From Flavobacterium flevense (GTDB lineage: Bacteria > Bacteroidota > Bacteroidia > Flavobacteriales > Flavobacteriaceae), in contig NZ_FRCC01000006.1 in NCBI RefSeq assembly GCF_900142775.1, positions 186,001-250,000 of the forward strand: a stretch of DNA of 64,000 nt, written 5' to 3'. Under the pieces are notes generated by a model, which worked only from the letters and a program-made list of their open reading frames with translations, was not told the DNA's origin and searched no databases. Made by a program: the position numbers and the translations under genes. Below, piece by piece: positions 16,176 through 28,768 of this stretch (positions within the stretch are counted from its first letter, which is position 1; each line of letters opens with the position of its first letter).

Positions 16176-18770
16176 ATGCAAAGAGTCATTTACATTTTAT
16201 TTTTAGGCTTGCTGAGTACTTCAATTAGTGCACAGCAGTATAAAAAACATGTTTTAACTAAAAATAAATTAGCTATTGATTTGTCAGAAGGAATATTAAA
16301 TATTATTCCTCTTAACGAAAAATCCATTCGGGTACAATATCAAATTGGAAATGTAAAAGAAGCACAGGAATTCGTTTTGATTAATACGCCAAATGTACCT
16401 GGTTTTTCATTGAAAGAAACAGCAAATAGTTTAAAACTTTCTACGAAAGGAATCACTGTTGCATTTGATAAAAAAACAGCAGTGCTACAATATAGTGATA
16501 AATCAGGAAAAGTATTTCTTAGTGAAAAAGCAAATTCCAGATTAATGAAACCAAGCACCATTATGGGAGAAGCTTGTTTTGTTGCTGAACAAGGTTTTGA
16601 ATCTCCTCAAGATGAATATTTATTTGGCTTAGGACAGTTTCAGGATGGTTTTTATAATTTAAAAAATACAACCCGAAAATTAATTCAGGTCAATACACAA
16701 ATTGCTATTCCGTTTGTAGTATCTAATAAAGGGTACGGATTGTTGTGGCATCAGTACGGTTTGACATATTTTAATCCGACTAATCAAACAATTAATTTAG
16801 TTAAAAATACTGTAAACGAAGGAGAAAAACGAGAAGTGGAAGTTACAACGACTTCGGGTACCCAACGAGTTTCCCAACAGCAGTCCGTTTATTCGGGTAG
16901 TTTTTCGGTAGCTAAAGATGGAGAATATTCACTGATGCTGGATCTTGGCGATATGGATAGCCGTCATTTAGTTTTGATTGATGGTATCGATGTGATCAAT
17001 CAATCAAATTTATGGCTGCCGCCGGCAGTGAGTAAATTAGTTTCGTTAAAAGCAGGAGAACATACGGTGAAAGTAGTTTGTAAATCGAGTAATACACCTG
17101 CTCTTAGTTTAAAACTTTCTAATAATGAAACAGTTTTTAATTCGCCTAATGCTAAATCACTTGATTATGTAGTTTTTGCAGGAAATGATACTGACGAAAT
17201 TATAGCTAATTACCGAAACTTAACAGGTAATGTACCCATGTTGCCTAAATGGGCATTTGGGTTTTGGCAATGTCGCGAACGCTACACTTCGGGAGAACAT
17301 TTGGTTTCAACTATAAAAGAATTTAGAAAACGCAATTTGCCTGTGGATGTAATTGTACAAGACTGGCAATATTGGGGTAAATACGGTTGGGGAGTACCAA
17401 AATTTGATGAAACGCATTATCCGGAACCGGAAAAATTCATCAAAGAAATACATGATTTGAATGCTCATTTTTCTGTTTCTGTTTGGGAAAATCTAAATAA
17501 AGAATCTGAAATAGGTAAGGAATATGTATCGAAAAATCTATTTATTCCTAATAGTCCATGGATAGATATTTACAATCCGGAAACCCAAAAAACACATTGG
17601 AATGCACTGAATAAAAATCTATTTACTCTTGGAGTAGATTCCTGGTGGATGGATGCAACCGAGCCTGAGAATGATGCCTTAAGAGGCAAGCAAATTTTTT
17701 TTGGTTTAGGCGATTTTTACAGATTGACCTATCCTTTATTTGTTAGTAAAGCGGTTTATGAAGGACAAAGAAATACGAATCCCGAAAAAAGAGTTACCAT
17801 TCTTACCCGTTCTGCTTTTTTAGGACAGCAACGTTATGCAACAATTAATTGGTCAGGAGACATTGGTTGGAACTGGGATACTTACAAACGTCAGATAGTG
17901 GCAGGTTTAAATTATAATCTTACCGGAATGCCTTATTGGACTACGGATATTGGTGGGTTTTTCCGTCCCGGATCAGGACAATATAAAGATGAAAAGTATC
18001 ACGAAATACTAACTCGCTGGTTTCAATGGGCTGTTTTTAATCCAATATTCCGTATGCATGGCTATCAAACAGAAACGGAGCCTTGGAAATATGGAGAAAA
18101 AGTAGAAAACAATATGCGTTCTATGATGAATCTTAGATACCAGTTGTTGCCTTATATCTATTCAGAAGCCTGGCAGATTTCTAAGAATAATTCGACTTTA
18201 ATGCGACCATTAATTATGGATTTTAATCAGGATACCACTGCTGTGAGTCAGGCTTATCAATATATGTTTGGAAAAGCATTTTTGATTGCTCCGGTAACGG
18301 AAGCTAATGTTACCGAATGGGATGTTTATTTACCAAAACAAAATGCATGGTTTGATTTCTGGACAGGAAAGCGATTTGAAGGAGGACAAACGATAGCTAC
18401 AGCAGCTCCGTTAGATAAAATTCCGGTTTTTGTAAAAGAAGGTTCCATTGTGCCTATGGGGAATGTAATTCAGAGTACTCAGGCAAAGCAGGATGAACTG
18501 GAAATTCGTGTCTATACCGGTAAAGATGCTACGTTTACAATGTACAATGATGAAGGAGACAATTATAATTATGAAAAAGGGAAATACAGTGAGATTCCTA
18601 TTATTTGGAACGAAAAAAATCAAACCCTGACTCTGGCGAATCAAATAGGAAATTATAAAGATCAAACCACTACTTACACCATGACTATTAAATGGATATC
18701 AGGGAATGAAAATGATAGTGTAGTAAAAACAATAAAATATACGGGTAAGAAAGTAGTGGTAAAAAAGTAA
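16176..18770 (+). CDS. GH31 alpha-xylosidase-type enzyme with inserted PA14 domain
   Basis: A 864-residue secreted protein. A signal peptide ending at SISAQ is followed by an N-terminal beta-sandwich interrupted by a PA14-like insert at about 235-320 (SGSFSVAKDGEYS to HTVKVVCK), then the catalytic barrel and two C-terminal beta-domains. Asp493 in WWMDATEPE is the nucleophile and Asp562 in NWSGDIGWNW the acid/base. The same architecture is known from the Cellvibrio xyloglucan alpha-xylosidase CjXyl31A, where PA14 extends the binding site. In this xylan-type locus the likely target is the alpha-linked xylose found in corn arabinoxylan side chains. Alpha-glucosidase activity cannot be excluded. 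It starts 18 bases after the GH97 stop. Confidence 0.87.
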   Translation: MQRVIYILFLGLLSTSISAQQYKKHVLTKNKLAIDLSEGILNIIPLNEKSIRVQYQIGNVKEAQEFVLINTPNVPGFSLKETANSLKLSTKGITVAFDKKTAVLQYSDKSGKVFLSEKANSRLMKPSTIMGEACFVAEQGFESPQDEYLFGLGQFQDGFYNLKNTTRKLIQVNTQIAIPFVVSNKGYGLLWHQYGLTYFNPTNQTINLVKNTVNEGEKREVEVTTTSGTQRVSQQQSVYSGSFSVAKDGEYSLMLDLGDMDSRHLVLIDGIDVINQSNLWLPPAVSKLVSLKAGEHTVKVVCKSSNTPALSLKLSNNETVFNSPNAKSLDYVVFAGNDTDEIIANYRNLTGNVPMLPKWAFGFWQCRERYTSGEHLVSTIKEFRKRNLPVDVIVQDWQYWGKYGWGVPKFDETHYPEPEKFIKEIHDLNAHFSVSVWENLNKESEIGKEYVSKNLFIPNSPWIDIYNPETQKTHWNALNKNLFTLGVDSWWMDATEPENDALRGKQIFFGLGDFYRLTYPLFVSKAVYEGQRNTNPEKRVTILTRSAFLGQQRYATINWSGDIGWNWDTYKRQIVAGLNYNLTGMPYWTTDIGGFFRPGSGQYKDEKYHEILTRWFQWAVFNPIFRMHGYQTETEPWKYGEKVENNMRSMMNLRYQLLPYIYSEAWQISKNNSTLMRPLIMDFNQDTTAVSQAYQYMFGKAFLIAPVTEANVTEWDVYLPKQNAWFDFWTGKRFEGGQTIATAAPLDKIPVFVKEGSIVPMGNVIQSTQAKQDELEIRVYTGKDATFTMYNDEGDNYNYEKGKYSEIPIIWNEKNQTLTLANQIGNYKDQTTTYTMTIKWISGNENDSVVKTIKYTGKKVVVKK

Positions 18771-18848
18771 ATAAACTGAATTGGAAATAAAATAAAAGAT
18801 AAAACTATTATCCAGGAATTAAAAAAAACCAACCAAAAAATTATAAAT

Positions 18849-19808
18849 ATGAAATTGAATACCAAGATTCTATTGGCATTTTGTTGTTTGTCAATGATCG
18901 AAATGACAGCACAAAATCCTATTATAAAACACATTTTTACTGCTGATCCTTCGCCTATAGTACATAACGATACGCTGTTTTTATACACAGGTCATGATGT
19001 AGCTACTGAGGCAGATACTAATTATAAAATGGCCGATTGGCATGTGTTTTCTACAACAGATATGGCCACCTGGAAAGATCACGGAGCGCCACTTTCGCCA
19101 AGTACTTTTTCATGGGCTACTGGAGACGCTTATGCCGCACAGTGTATCGAGAGAAATGGTAAATTTTACTGGTTTGTTTCTACGTTTCATAAAAAAGATG
19201 GAGTTAGTGGAGGCGGAGCTGCTATAGGAGTTGCTGTTTCGGATAAGCCTACCGGACCTTTTAAAGATGCTATTGGAAAAGCGCTTGTTATCAATGAAAT
19301 GACTAAAGATTTGCCTCATGCCTGGGACGATATTGATCCTACTGTATTTGTAGATGATGATGGGCAAGCTTATATGTTTTGGGGTAATGGAAGCTGTAAA
19401 TGGGTAAAATTGAAAGAGAATATGACAGAAATAGATGGTTCTATTACCACTTTTAAACCTAAAAATTTTATAGAAGGACCTTGGGTTTATAAAAGAAAGG
19501 GACTCTATTATTTAGTGTATGCCGGTGCAGGCACTAAACCGGAAATGATAGAATATTGTACCGCTACAAATCCTGCCGGGCCATGGACCTATCAGGGGAT
19601 TATTCAGGAAAATGTACCTAATAGTTTTACTACCCATCCCGGAATTATTGATTATAAAGGAAACTCATACTTTTTTTACCATAATGGAAGTTTGCCTACA
19701 GGAGGCAGTTACAGACGCTCTGTTTGTGTAGATTATATGTATTATAATGAGGATGGAACTATTAAAAAAATAGTACAAACTACTGACGGTGTAAAAGCTT
19801 TAAAATAA
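18849..19808 (+). CDS. GH43 glycosidase (arabinofuranosidase/xylosidase type), single domain
   Basis: A 319-residue secreted five-bladed propeller of GH43, signal peptide ending near EMTAQ. The catalytic set is complete: Asp33 in TADPSP (base), Asp163 in DDIDPT (pKa modulator) and Glu209 in IEGPW (acid). It resembles the GH43 proteins at 32297 and 35586 but ends right after the propeller, lacking their C-terminal CBM6, so either the binding domain was lost or this is the simpler ancestral form. The leader holds AACCAACCAAAAAA just before the start. It should remove arabinofuranose or xylose from xylan-derived oligosaccharides in the periplasm. The exact linkage cannot be told. Confidence 0.85.
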   Translation: MKLNTKILLAFCCLSMIEMTAQNPIIKHIFTADPSPIVHNDTLFLYTGHDVATEADTNYKMADWHVFSTTDMATWKDHGAPLSPSTFSWATGDAYAAQCIERNGKFYWFVSTFHKKDGVSGGGAAIGVAVSDKPTGPFKDAIGKALVINEMTKDLPHAWDDIDPTVFVDDDGQAYMFWGNGSCKWVKLKENMTEIDGSITTFKPKNFIEGPWVYKRKGLYYLVYAGAGTKPEMIEYCTATNPAGPWTYQGIIQENVPNSFTTHPGIIDYKGNSYFFYHNGSLPTGGSYRRSVCVDYMYYNEDGTIKKIVQTTDGVKALK

Positions 19809-19816
19809 AAATTGAC

Positions 19817-21400
19817 ATGAATATAAGAGATACCTTTTTTAATATTGTTTTGCTGGTTGGTTTAACAATTACTACAAATAATTATGCACAGGAAAATAGA
19901 GCTAAAAATCCATTGATTCATGCAGATGTTCCTGATTTATCAATGATTCGGGTAGGTGATACTTATTATATGAGTAGCACTACAATGCACGTTAATCCGG
20001 GAGTTCCAATTATGAAATCTACTGATTTAGTCAATTGGAAACTGGTTAATTATGCTTACGAAACATTAGAAGATGATAATGACAGACTCAATTTAGATAA
20101 TGGAAAAAATGATTATGGCAGAGGTTCATGGGCTAGCTGTTTGCGTCTTCATGAAGGAATTTATTATGTAAGCACTTTTTCAGGAACAACGGGTAAAACA
20201 TACATTTATTCAACAAAAAACATAGAAAAGGGACCTTGGAAAAAAACAGTACTAAATAATTCCTACCACGATCACTCCATTCTTTTTGATGATGACGGAA
20301 AAGTGTATATGGTTTGGGGTGCAGGAAAACTTCAAATTATAGAGTTAAACAAAGATCTTTCTGGCGTAAAAGAAGAGACTAAAAGGGTCTTAATAGAAAA
20401 TGCCAGTGCTCCTGCCGGAGATAATATTATGTTGCAATCTGAAGGTTCTCAACTTTTTAAGATTAATGGCAAATATTATTTATTTAATATCAACTGGCCA
20501 CGTGGCGGAATGCGTACGGTGATTATCCATCGGGCAGATAACATCAATGGCCCATGGGAAGGAAAAGTGGGATTGCAAGATCAGGGAGTTGCACAAGGAG
20601 GACTTATTGATACCCCGGATGGCAGATGGTTTTCTTATTTATTCAAAGATGCCGGAGGTGTAGGACGTATTCCTTATTTAGTTCCGGTAAAATGGGAAGA
20701 TGGCTGGCCAATATTAGGAGTGAATGGAAAAGTTCCTGAATTTTTAGATTTACCTCCAAGCAAAGGGCTAATTCCCGGAATTGTAAATTCAGATGAGTTT
20801 ACACGTAAAAAAAGTGATAAGGATTTGTCTTTAGTTTGGCAATGGAATCATAATCCGGATAATTCGCTTTGGTCTGTTAGAGAGCGAAAAGGGTATTTAA
20901 GATTAAAAACAGCCAGAATAGACAGCAGTTTTGTTCAGGCTAAAAATACCTTGACCCAAAGAACTTTTGGACCTGAAAGTTCAGCTTCAACAATGCTTGA
21001 CATTTCTAAGATGAAAGAAGGAGACATGGCAGGACTAGCTTTGCTGCAAAAAGAATTTGGATTAATAGCAGTGAAAATTGAAAATGGCGCTAAAAAAATT
21101 GTGATGATGGATGCCGTAAAAGGTGTTTCGAAAGAAGTGGCAAGCGTAGCTTTAAACCAGGACAAAGTATATTTTAAAGCAGATTGCGATTTTAAAATCA
21201 GAGCAGATAAAGGAAAGTTCTACTACAGCTTGGACGGAAAAGAATGGATTAGTATTGGAAACACTATAAAATTACCTTACACACTTCCACATTTTATGGG
21301 ATACCGTTTTGGTCTGTTTAATTATGCTACGAAAAATACGGGTGGATATGTAGATTTTGATTATTTCCATATCAATGGTTCAATTTCAAAAATGGATTAG
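19817..21400 (+). CDS. GH43 beta-xylosidase-type enzyme with C-terminal beta-sandwich
   Basis: A 527-residue secreted protein with signal peptide ending near NNYAQ. The GH43 propeller spans about 35-320, with the base Asp40 in DVPDLS (followed by DTYYMSST), a central Asp in YHDHSILFDDDG, and the acid Glu in LQSEGSQ. A concanavalin-like C-terminal domain (about 335-525; SLDGKEW and GLFNY near its end) is the type found with GH43 beta-xylosidases and arabinofuranosidases, where it closes the active site. It starts eight bases after the previous GH43 stop, so the two are co-transcribed. A role in trimming short xylo-oligosaccharides or arabinose is likely; the precise specificity cannot be read. 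Confidence 0.85.
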   Translation: MNIRDTFFNIVLLVGLTITTNNYAQENRAKNPLIHADVPDLSMIRVGDTYYMSSTTMHVNPGVPIMKSTDLVNWKLVNYAYETLEDDNDRLNLDNGKNDYGRGSWASCLRLHEGIYYVSTFSGTTGKTYIYSTKNIEKGPWKKTVLNNSYHDHSILFDDDGKVYMVWGAGKLQIIELNKDLSGVKEETKRVLIENASAPAGDNIMLQSEGSQLFKINGKYYLFNINWPRGGMRTVIIHRADNINGPWEGKVGLQDQGVAQGGLIDTPDGRWFSYLFKDAGGVGRIPYLVPVKWEDGWPILGVNGKVPEFLDLPPSKGLIPGIVNSDEFTRKKSDKDLSLVWQWNHNPDNSLWSVRERKGYLRLKTARIDSSFVQAKNTLTQRTFGPESSASTMLDISKMKEGDMAGLALLQKEFGLIAVKIENGAKKIVMMDAVKGVSKEVASVALNQDKVYFKADCDFKIRADKGKFYYSLDGKEWISIGNTIKLPYTLPHFMGYRFGLFNYATKNTGGYVDFDYFHINGSISKMD

Positions 21401-21453
21401 TTTGTTTTTTTGAATAAAACCCCATTTTTAAATTAAATTCTAAATATAGAAGT

Positions 21454-24048
21454 ATGAAAATGAGTTATTTATACATAATAAGTTTATTGTCAATAGTTAG
21501 CATACATGCACAACAATATCCTTATAAAAATCCGTCACTTACTTCAGAAGAACGAGCAAAAGATTTAATTTCACGATTGACTCTTGAAGAAAAAGCAACA
21601 TTAATGTGTGATCAAAGTGATGCTATACCAAGACTTGGAATTAAAAAATTCAATTGGTGGAGCGAAGCTTTACACGGCTATGCCAATAATGATAATGTTA
21701 CTGTTTTTCCAGAACCTATTGGGATGGCAGCTTCATTTGACGATCAATTATTGTATCGGGTTTTTGATGCAGTTTCTGACGAAGCCAGAGCCAAATACAA
21801 TCAATGGATTAAAAACGGAAATGAAAATAAACGTTTTTTAAGTCTTTCGGTTTGGACACCTAACGTAAATATATTTAGAGATCCGCGCTGGGGTCGTGGT
21901 CAGGAAACTTATGGTGAAGATCCTTACCTAACTTCCAGAATGGGAATCTCAGTTGTAAAAGGGCTTCAAGGACCTGCCGATGCTAAATACCGGAAACTTT
22001 TAGCTTGTGCTAAACATTATGCGGTGCACTCAGGACCGGAATGGAGCAGACATGAGTTGAATCTTAATAATGTAACTCCCAGAGAGCTATATGAAACTTA
22101 TTTGCCAGCATTTAAAAGTCTGGTACAGGAAGCTGATGTGCGTCAGGTAATGTGTGCTTATCAGCGTTTAGACGATGAACCTTGCTGCAGTAATACCCGA
22201 CTTTTACAACGTATTCTTCGTGATGAATGGGGATATAAATACTTAGTAGTTTCAGATTGTGGCGCCGTGACTGATTTTTATACCACACACAATGTTTCCT
22301 CTGATGCAGTTCATGCTGCATCCAAAGCAGTTTTAGCAGGAACTGACGTTGAATGTGTATGGGAAAAATATCCTTTTAAAGAACTTCCCAATGCTGTTGC
22401 AAAAGACTTAATTAAAGAAGAAGATATTGATAAAAGTTTGCTTCGGGTTCTAGTGGGGCGTTTTGATTTGGGCGAAATGGATGATGATGCAATTGTACCC
22501 TGGACTCAAATTCCTGCATCCGTTCTTAACAGTAAAAAACACCAACAATTGACGCTTGAAATGGCTCAAAAGTCAATGACGCTTTTGCAAAACAAAAATA
22601 ATATTCTTCCTTTAAATAAAGCAGTTAATAAGATGGCACTAATAGGCCCAAATGCCGATAATGAACCTATGTTATGGGGAAATTATAATGGAACACCCGT
22701 TAAAACAATTACTATTAAAGATGGAATAGAATCAAAAATAGACGTAAATAAAATCTTTTTTGATAAAGCTTGCGATTTAGTTGAGGATAAGGTAACCCAA
22801 TCTTATTTTGACCAATTTTCATTTGATGGAAAAAAAGGAATGAAAGCCAGCTTTTGGAATAATCCAAACAGAGAAGGTAATAGTGTCATTTCGCAACAAA
22901 TTGTTAATCCTATCAAAACAACTACTGCAGGTCAGCATGAGTTCGCTTCAGGGGTTAAACTTGAAGGTTTTTCGGCAAAATATGAAGCCGATTTTTTAGC
23001 TAAAGCAAATGATACGCTTATTTTTAAAACAGGTGCAACTGGTGCTTTCGAACTATTAGTAGATGGGAAATCAATTGCAAAATACACCAATTGGCGAACT
23101 GTTCCGGGAAACTTTCGTTTTCCGGTTGAGGCTGGAAAAAAATATAAAATCGAAATTCTTTTTGCACAATCCAACAATTGGCAAGCCAATCTTGAATTTG
23201 ATTTTGGAAAAGAATATGCTATAGATTTCAGTGGTTTAATTCAAAAATTAAAAGGAATTGATACTGTAGTTTTTGCAGGTGGACTTTCAACCTTACTGGA
23301 AGGGGAAGAAATGCCAGTTTCTTATCCTGGTTTTAAAGGAGGAGACAGAACAAATATTGAACTTCCTGCTGTTCAAAGAATGTGTTTAAAAGCGCTCAAA
23401 GCGGCTGGTAAAAAAGTGATTTTTGTAAACTGCTCAGGGTCTGCAATTGCCTTAACACCAGAGACAGAAAGCTGTGATGCTATTTTACAAGCTTGGTATC
23501 CGGGAGAAGCTGGTGGACAGGCTGTTGCTGATGTTCTTTTTGGGGACTACAATCCAGCGGGAAAACTACCGATATCTTTTTATAAAAACTCAGATAAATT
23601 AGGCGATTTTGAAGATTATTCAATGAAAGGACGTACGTACAGGTACACAACTGATGTTTTGTTTCCTTTTGGTTTTGGATTAAGTTATTCCCAATTTAAT
23701 ATAGGTACTGGTAAATTGACCCGTACAACTATTCAATCAAACGAAAATACACAATTAAGTTTCCCTATTCAAAATACGGGTAAACGTGACGGAACAGAAA
23801 TTGTTCAGGTTTATGTTCGAAAACTAAACGACCCTGACGGTCCATTAAAAACATTGAAAGCCTTTAAAAGAATTAATTTGAAAGCAGGTGAAAAGCAACA
23901 TGTAACCATCGATTTACCAGCCTCTTCTTTTGAGTTTTTTGATGCTAAAACAATTGGAATGAACGTAACTCCGGGAGAATATGAAGTGTTTTACGGGAAC
24001 AGTTCCGATGCTAAAGATTTAAAAATGATTAAAGCTTCTATTAAATAA
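21454..24048 (+). CDS. GH3 beta-xylosidase-type enzyme with PA14 insert and C-terminal fibronectin-like domain
   Basis: A 864-residue secreted GH3 enzyme, signal peptide ending near SIHAQ. The TIM barrel holds the nucleophile Asp268 in VVSDCGAV and the KHYAVHSGPE region. The second domain is split by a PA14-like insert at about 465-585 (MKASFWNNPN to LEFDFG). A fibronectin-III-like domain ends the protein (about 755-860, with GKRDGTEIVQVYV). The WGRGQETYGEDPYL stretch and the overall layout match GH3 xylan 1,4-beta-xylosidases. It should release xylose from the non-reducing ends of xylo-oligosaccharides. Arabinofuranosidase or glucosidase side activity is possible. It lies between a GH43 and a GH8 gene in the same unit. 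Confidence 0.87.
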   Translation: MKMSYLYIISLLSIVSIHAQQYPYKNPSLTSEERAKDLISRLTLEEKATLMCDQSDAIPRLGIKKFNWWSEALHGYANNDNVTVFPEPIGMAASFDDQLLYRVFDAVSDEARAKYNQWIKNGNENKRFLSLSVWTPNVNIFRDPRWGRGQETYGEDPYLTSRMGISVVKGLQGPADAKYRKLLACAKHYAVHSGPEWSRHELNLNNVTPRELYETYLPAFKSLVQEADVRQVMCAYQRLDDEPCCSNTRLLQRILRDEWGYKYLVVSDCGAVTDFYTTHNVSSDAVHAASKAVLAGTDVECVWEKYPFKELPNAVAKDLIKEEDIDKSLLRVLVGRFDLGEMDDDAIVPWTQIPASVLNSKKHQQLTLEMAQKSMTLLQNKNNILPLNKAVNKMALIGPNADNEPMLWGNYNGTPVKTITIKDGIESKIDVNKIFFDKACDLVEDKVTQSYFDQFSFDGKKGMKASFWNNPNREGNSVISQQIVNPIKTTTAGQHEFASGVKLEGFSAKYEADFLAKANDTLIFKTGATGAFELLVDGKSIAKYTNWRTVPGNFRFPVEAGKKYKIEILFAQSNNWQANLEFDFGKEYAIDFSGLIQKLKGIDTVVFAGGLSTLLEGEEMPVSYPGFKGGDRTNIELPAVQRMCLKALKAAGKKVIFVNCSGSAIALTPETESCDAILQAWYPGEAGGQAVADVLFGDYNPAGKLPISFYKNSDKLGDFEDYSMKGRTYRYTTDVLFPFGFGLSYSQFNIGTGKLTRTTIQSNENTQLSFPIQNTGKRDGTEIVQVYVRKLNDPDGPLKTLKAFKRINLKAGEKQHVTIDLPASSFEFFDAKTIGMNVTPGEYEVFYGNSSDAKDLKMIKASIK

Positions 24049-24056
24049 AGATAATT

Positions 24057-25352
24057 ATGGATAATAAAACAGATAATAGAAACGGCTCTTCCATCAATAA
24101 CATTTTAGTATTGATTTGGGTATTTATGATTCCATTTTTGGCTTTAAGCCAAAATAAGAAAAAGCAGGATAAAGCAGGGAATGCTACACCTCAATATCGC
24201 AATATTTTTAAAGAAGCAGGTTATAGCCAGGCTGAAATCGATAAGAAATTGGCAAAAGCCTATTATGATGTTTTTGAAGGTCCGGATCGTGTTTATTTTG
24301 AAGAAGGTGATTCTTTAGGTTACGTCTCTGATGTTAAAAATAATGATGCTCGTACCGAAGGAATGTCTTATGGAATGATGGTGGCTGTTCAATTGGATAA
24401 GAAAGATGTTTTTGACCGTCTTTGGCGTTGGTCAGTAAAATACATGCAGCATCAAGAGGGACCAAGAGAAGCCTATTTTGCCTGGAGTGTAAATCCTAAA
24501 ACTAAAAAACAAAATTCGCCCGGTTCTGCGTCTGACGGGGAATTATATTATATAACAAGTTTATTATTTGCTTCTAATAAATGGGGAAATAATACAGGAA
24601 TTGACTATTACAAGGAAGCTCGCAGAATATTAGACGCCATGTGGAAAAAAGACGGAACTGGAAATATCTATAATTTAATTAATACGGAGCACAAGCAAAT
24701 CACTTTTGTACCTGAAGGTGGCAGCTATAATTGGACTGATCCTTCTTATCATTTGCCTGCTTTTTATGAAGTTTGGTCATTGTATGCTAAAGATGGTCAC
24801 GAGGAATTTTATAAAGAATGTGCCCAAGTTTCTCGTAACTTTTTACACAAGGCAACACATCCCGTAACGGCATTGAATGCTGATTATACCGAGTTTGACG
24901 GAACACCACATTCTACCCGATGGATGCCGGCAGCTTTTAGATATGATTCCTGGCGGGTTCCAATGAATATTGCGATGGATTATACCTGGTATGGAAAAGA
25001 TAAGAAATGGCAGGAAGATTACGCTAAGCGATTTCAAGATTTTTTAAGATCGAAAGGTATGGAAACGTATGTTGATCAGTACAATTTAGACGGATCTACA
25101 CCGGATTTTATTCTGCAAGCAGGACCTGTAAAAAAGTTAAGACATTCCATAGGATTGGTTTCTACTGCGGCAACAGCCTCGTTAGTAAATCATAAGAAAG
25201 GCAATCTTGATTTTGTCCATGCAATATGGAATGCCAAATTAGAACCCTATGAAGATGGTTATTTTGATCCTTATTATGATGGATTGATGTATCTTTTTAG
25301 CCTTATGCATTTAAGTGGAAATTATCAAATTATTACACCCGAAACTAATTGA
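24057..25352 (+). CDS. GH8 reducing-end xylose-releasing exo-oligoxylanase (Rex-type)
   Basis: A 431-residue (alpha/alpha)6-barrel GH8 protein with an N-terminal hydrophobic segment ending near LALSQ; the positively charged extension before it makes the cleavage site less clear. The acid is Glu101 in DARTEGMSYGMM, and the base by comparison with Bacillus halodurans Rex is Asp297 in YDSWRVP. The His that distinguishes Rex from endo-xylanases (His319 there) appears to be conserved as His363 in LRHSIGLVST. Many segments (DPSYHLPAFYE, LSGNYQI) follow Rex closely. The enzyme should cut xylose from the reducing end of xylo-oligosaccharides, complementing the GH3 exo-enzyme. It starts eight bases after the GH3 stop and is followed by the repeat element at 25381. 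Confidence 0.85.
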   Translation: MDNKTDNRNGSSINNILVLIWVFMIPFLALSQNKKKQDKAGNATPQYRNIFKEAGYSQAEIDKKLAKAYYDVFEGPDRVYFEEGDSLGYVSDVKNNDARTEGMSYGMMVAVQLDKKDVFDRLWRWSVKYMQHQEGPREAYFAWSVNPKTKKQNSPGSASDGELYYITSLLFASNKWGNNTGIDYYKEARRILDAMWKKDGTGNIYNLINTEHKQITFVPEGGSYNWTDPSYHLPAFYEVWSLYAKDGHEEFYKECAQVSRNFLHKATHPVTALNADYTEFDGTPHSTRWMPAAFRYDSWRVPMNIAMDYTWYGKDKKWQEDYAKRFQDFLRSKGMETYVDQYNLDGSTPDFILQAGPVKKLRHSIGLVSTAATASLVNHKKGNLDFVHAIWNAKLEPYEDGYFDPYYDGLMYLFSLMHLSGNYQIITPETN

Positions 25353-25380
25353 AATTAATATTTATTAAAAAAAGAAATTT

Positions 25381-25485
25381 TCTTTTCCCCATCCCTAAAG
25401 GGAGAAAAATTTCTTTAAAATTCATCAAAATTACACCCTTTAGGGATAGGGGAAATTAATTTTGATGAATTTATACAGGCTCTAA
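25381..25485 (-). repeat. Dispersed palindromic intergenic repeat, copy 2 (inverted)
   Basis: Read on the minus strand this begins TAGAGCCTGTATAAATTCATC and continues with a CCCTAAAGGGTGTAATT core and a CCTTTAGGGATGGGGAAAAGA arm. That aligns along its length with the element at 9406-9515, with scattered differences and small gaps. It fills most of the 163-base gap between the GH8 and the first CE1 genes, and would interrupt or modulate a transcript running through the enzyme genes. Confidence 0.75.
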
Positions 25486-25509
25486 TTAAAATTAACTTTT
25501 AAAACTTGA

Positions 25510-26628
<1,119 letters not shown>

Positions 26629-26640
26629 AAAAAGTTTTTT

Positions 26641-28723
<2,083 letters not shown>

Positions 28724-28768
28724 AAATTAATCAGATATTGGATTATCAACGGTCTATAAAAAACAAAT

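Noticed and set aside
16176..18770. Xyloglucan locus, suggested by the GH31-PA14 alpha-xylosidase architecture
   Set aside because: No GH5_4, GH9, GH74 or GH2 genes for a xyloglucan backbone are present, while GH115, GH8, GH43, CE1 and CE6 point to xylan.
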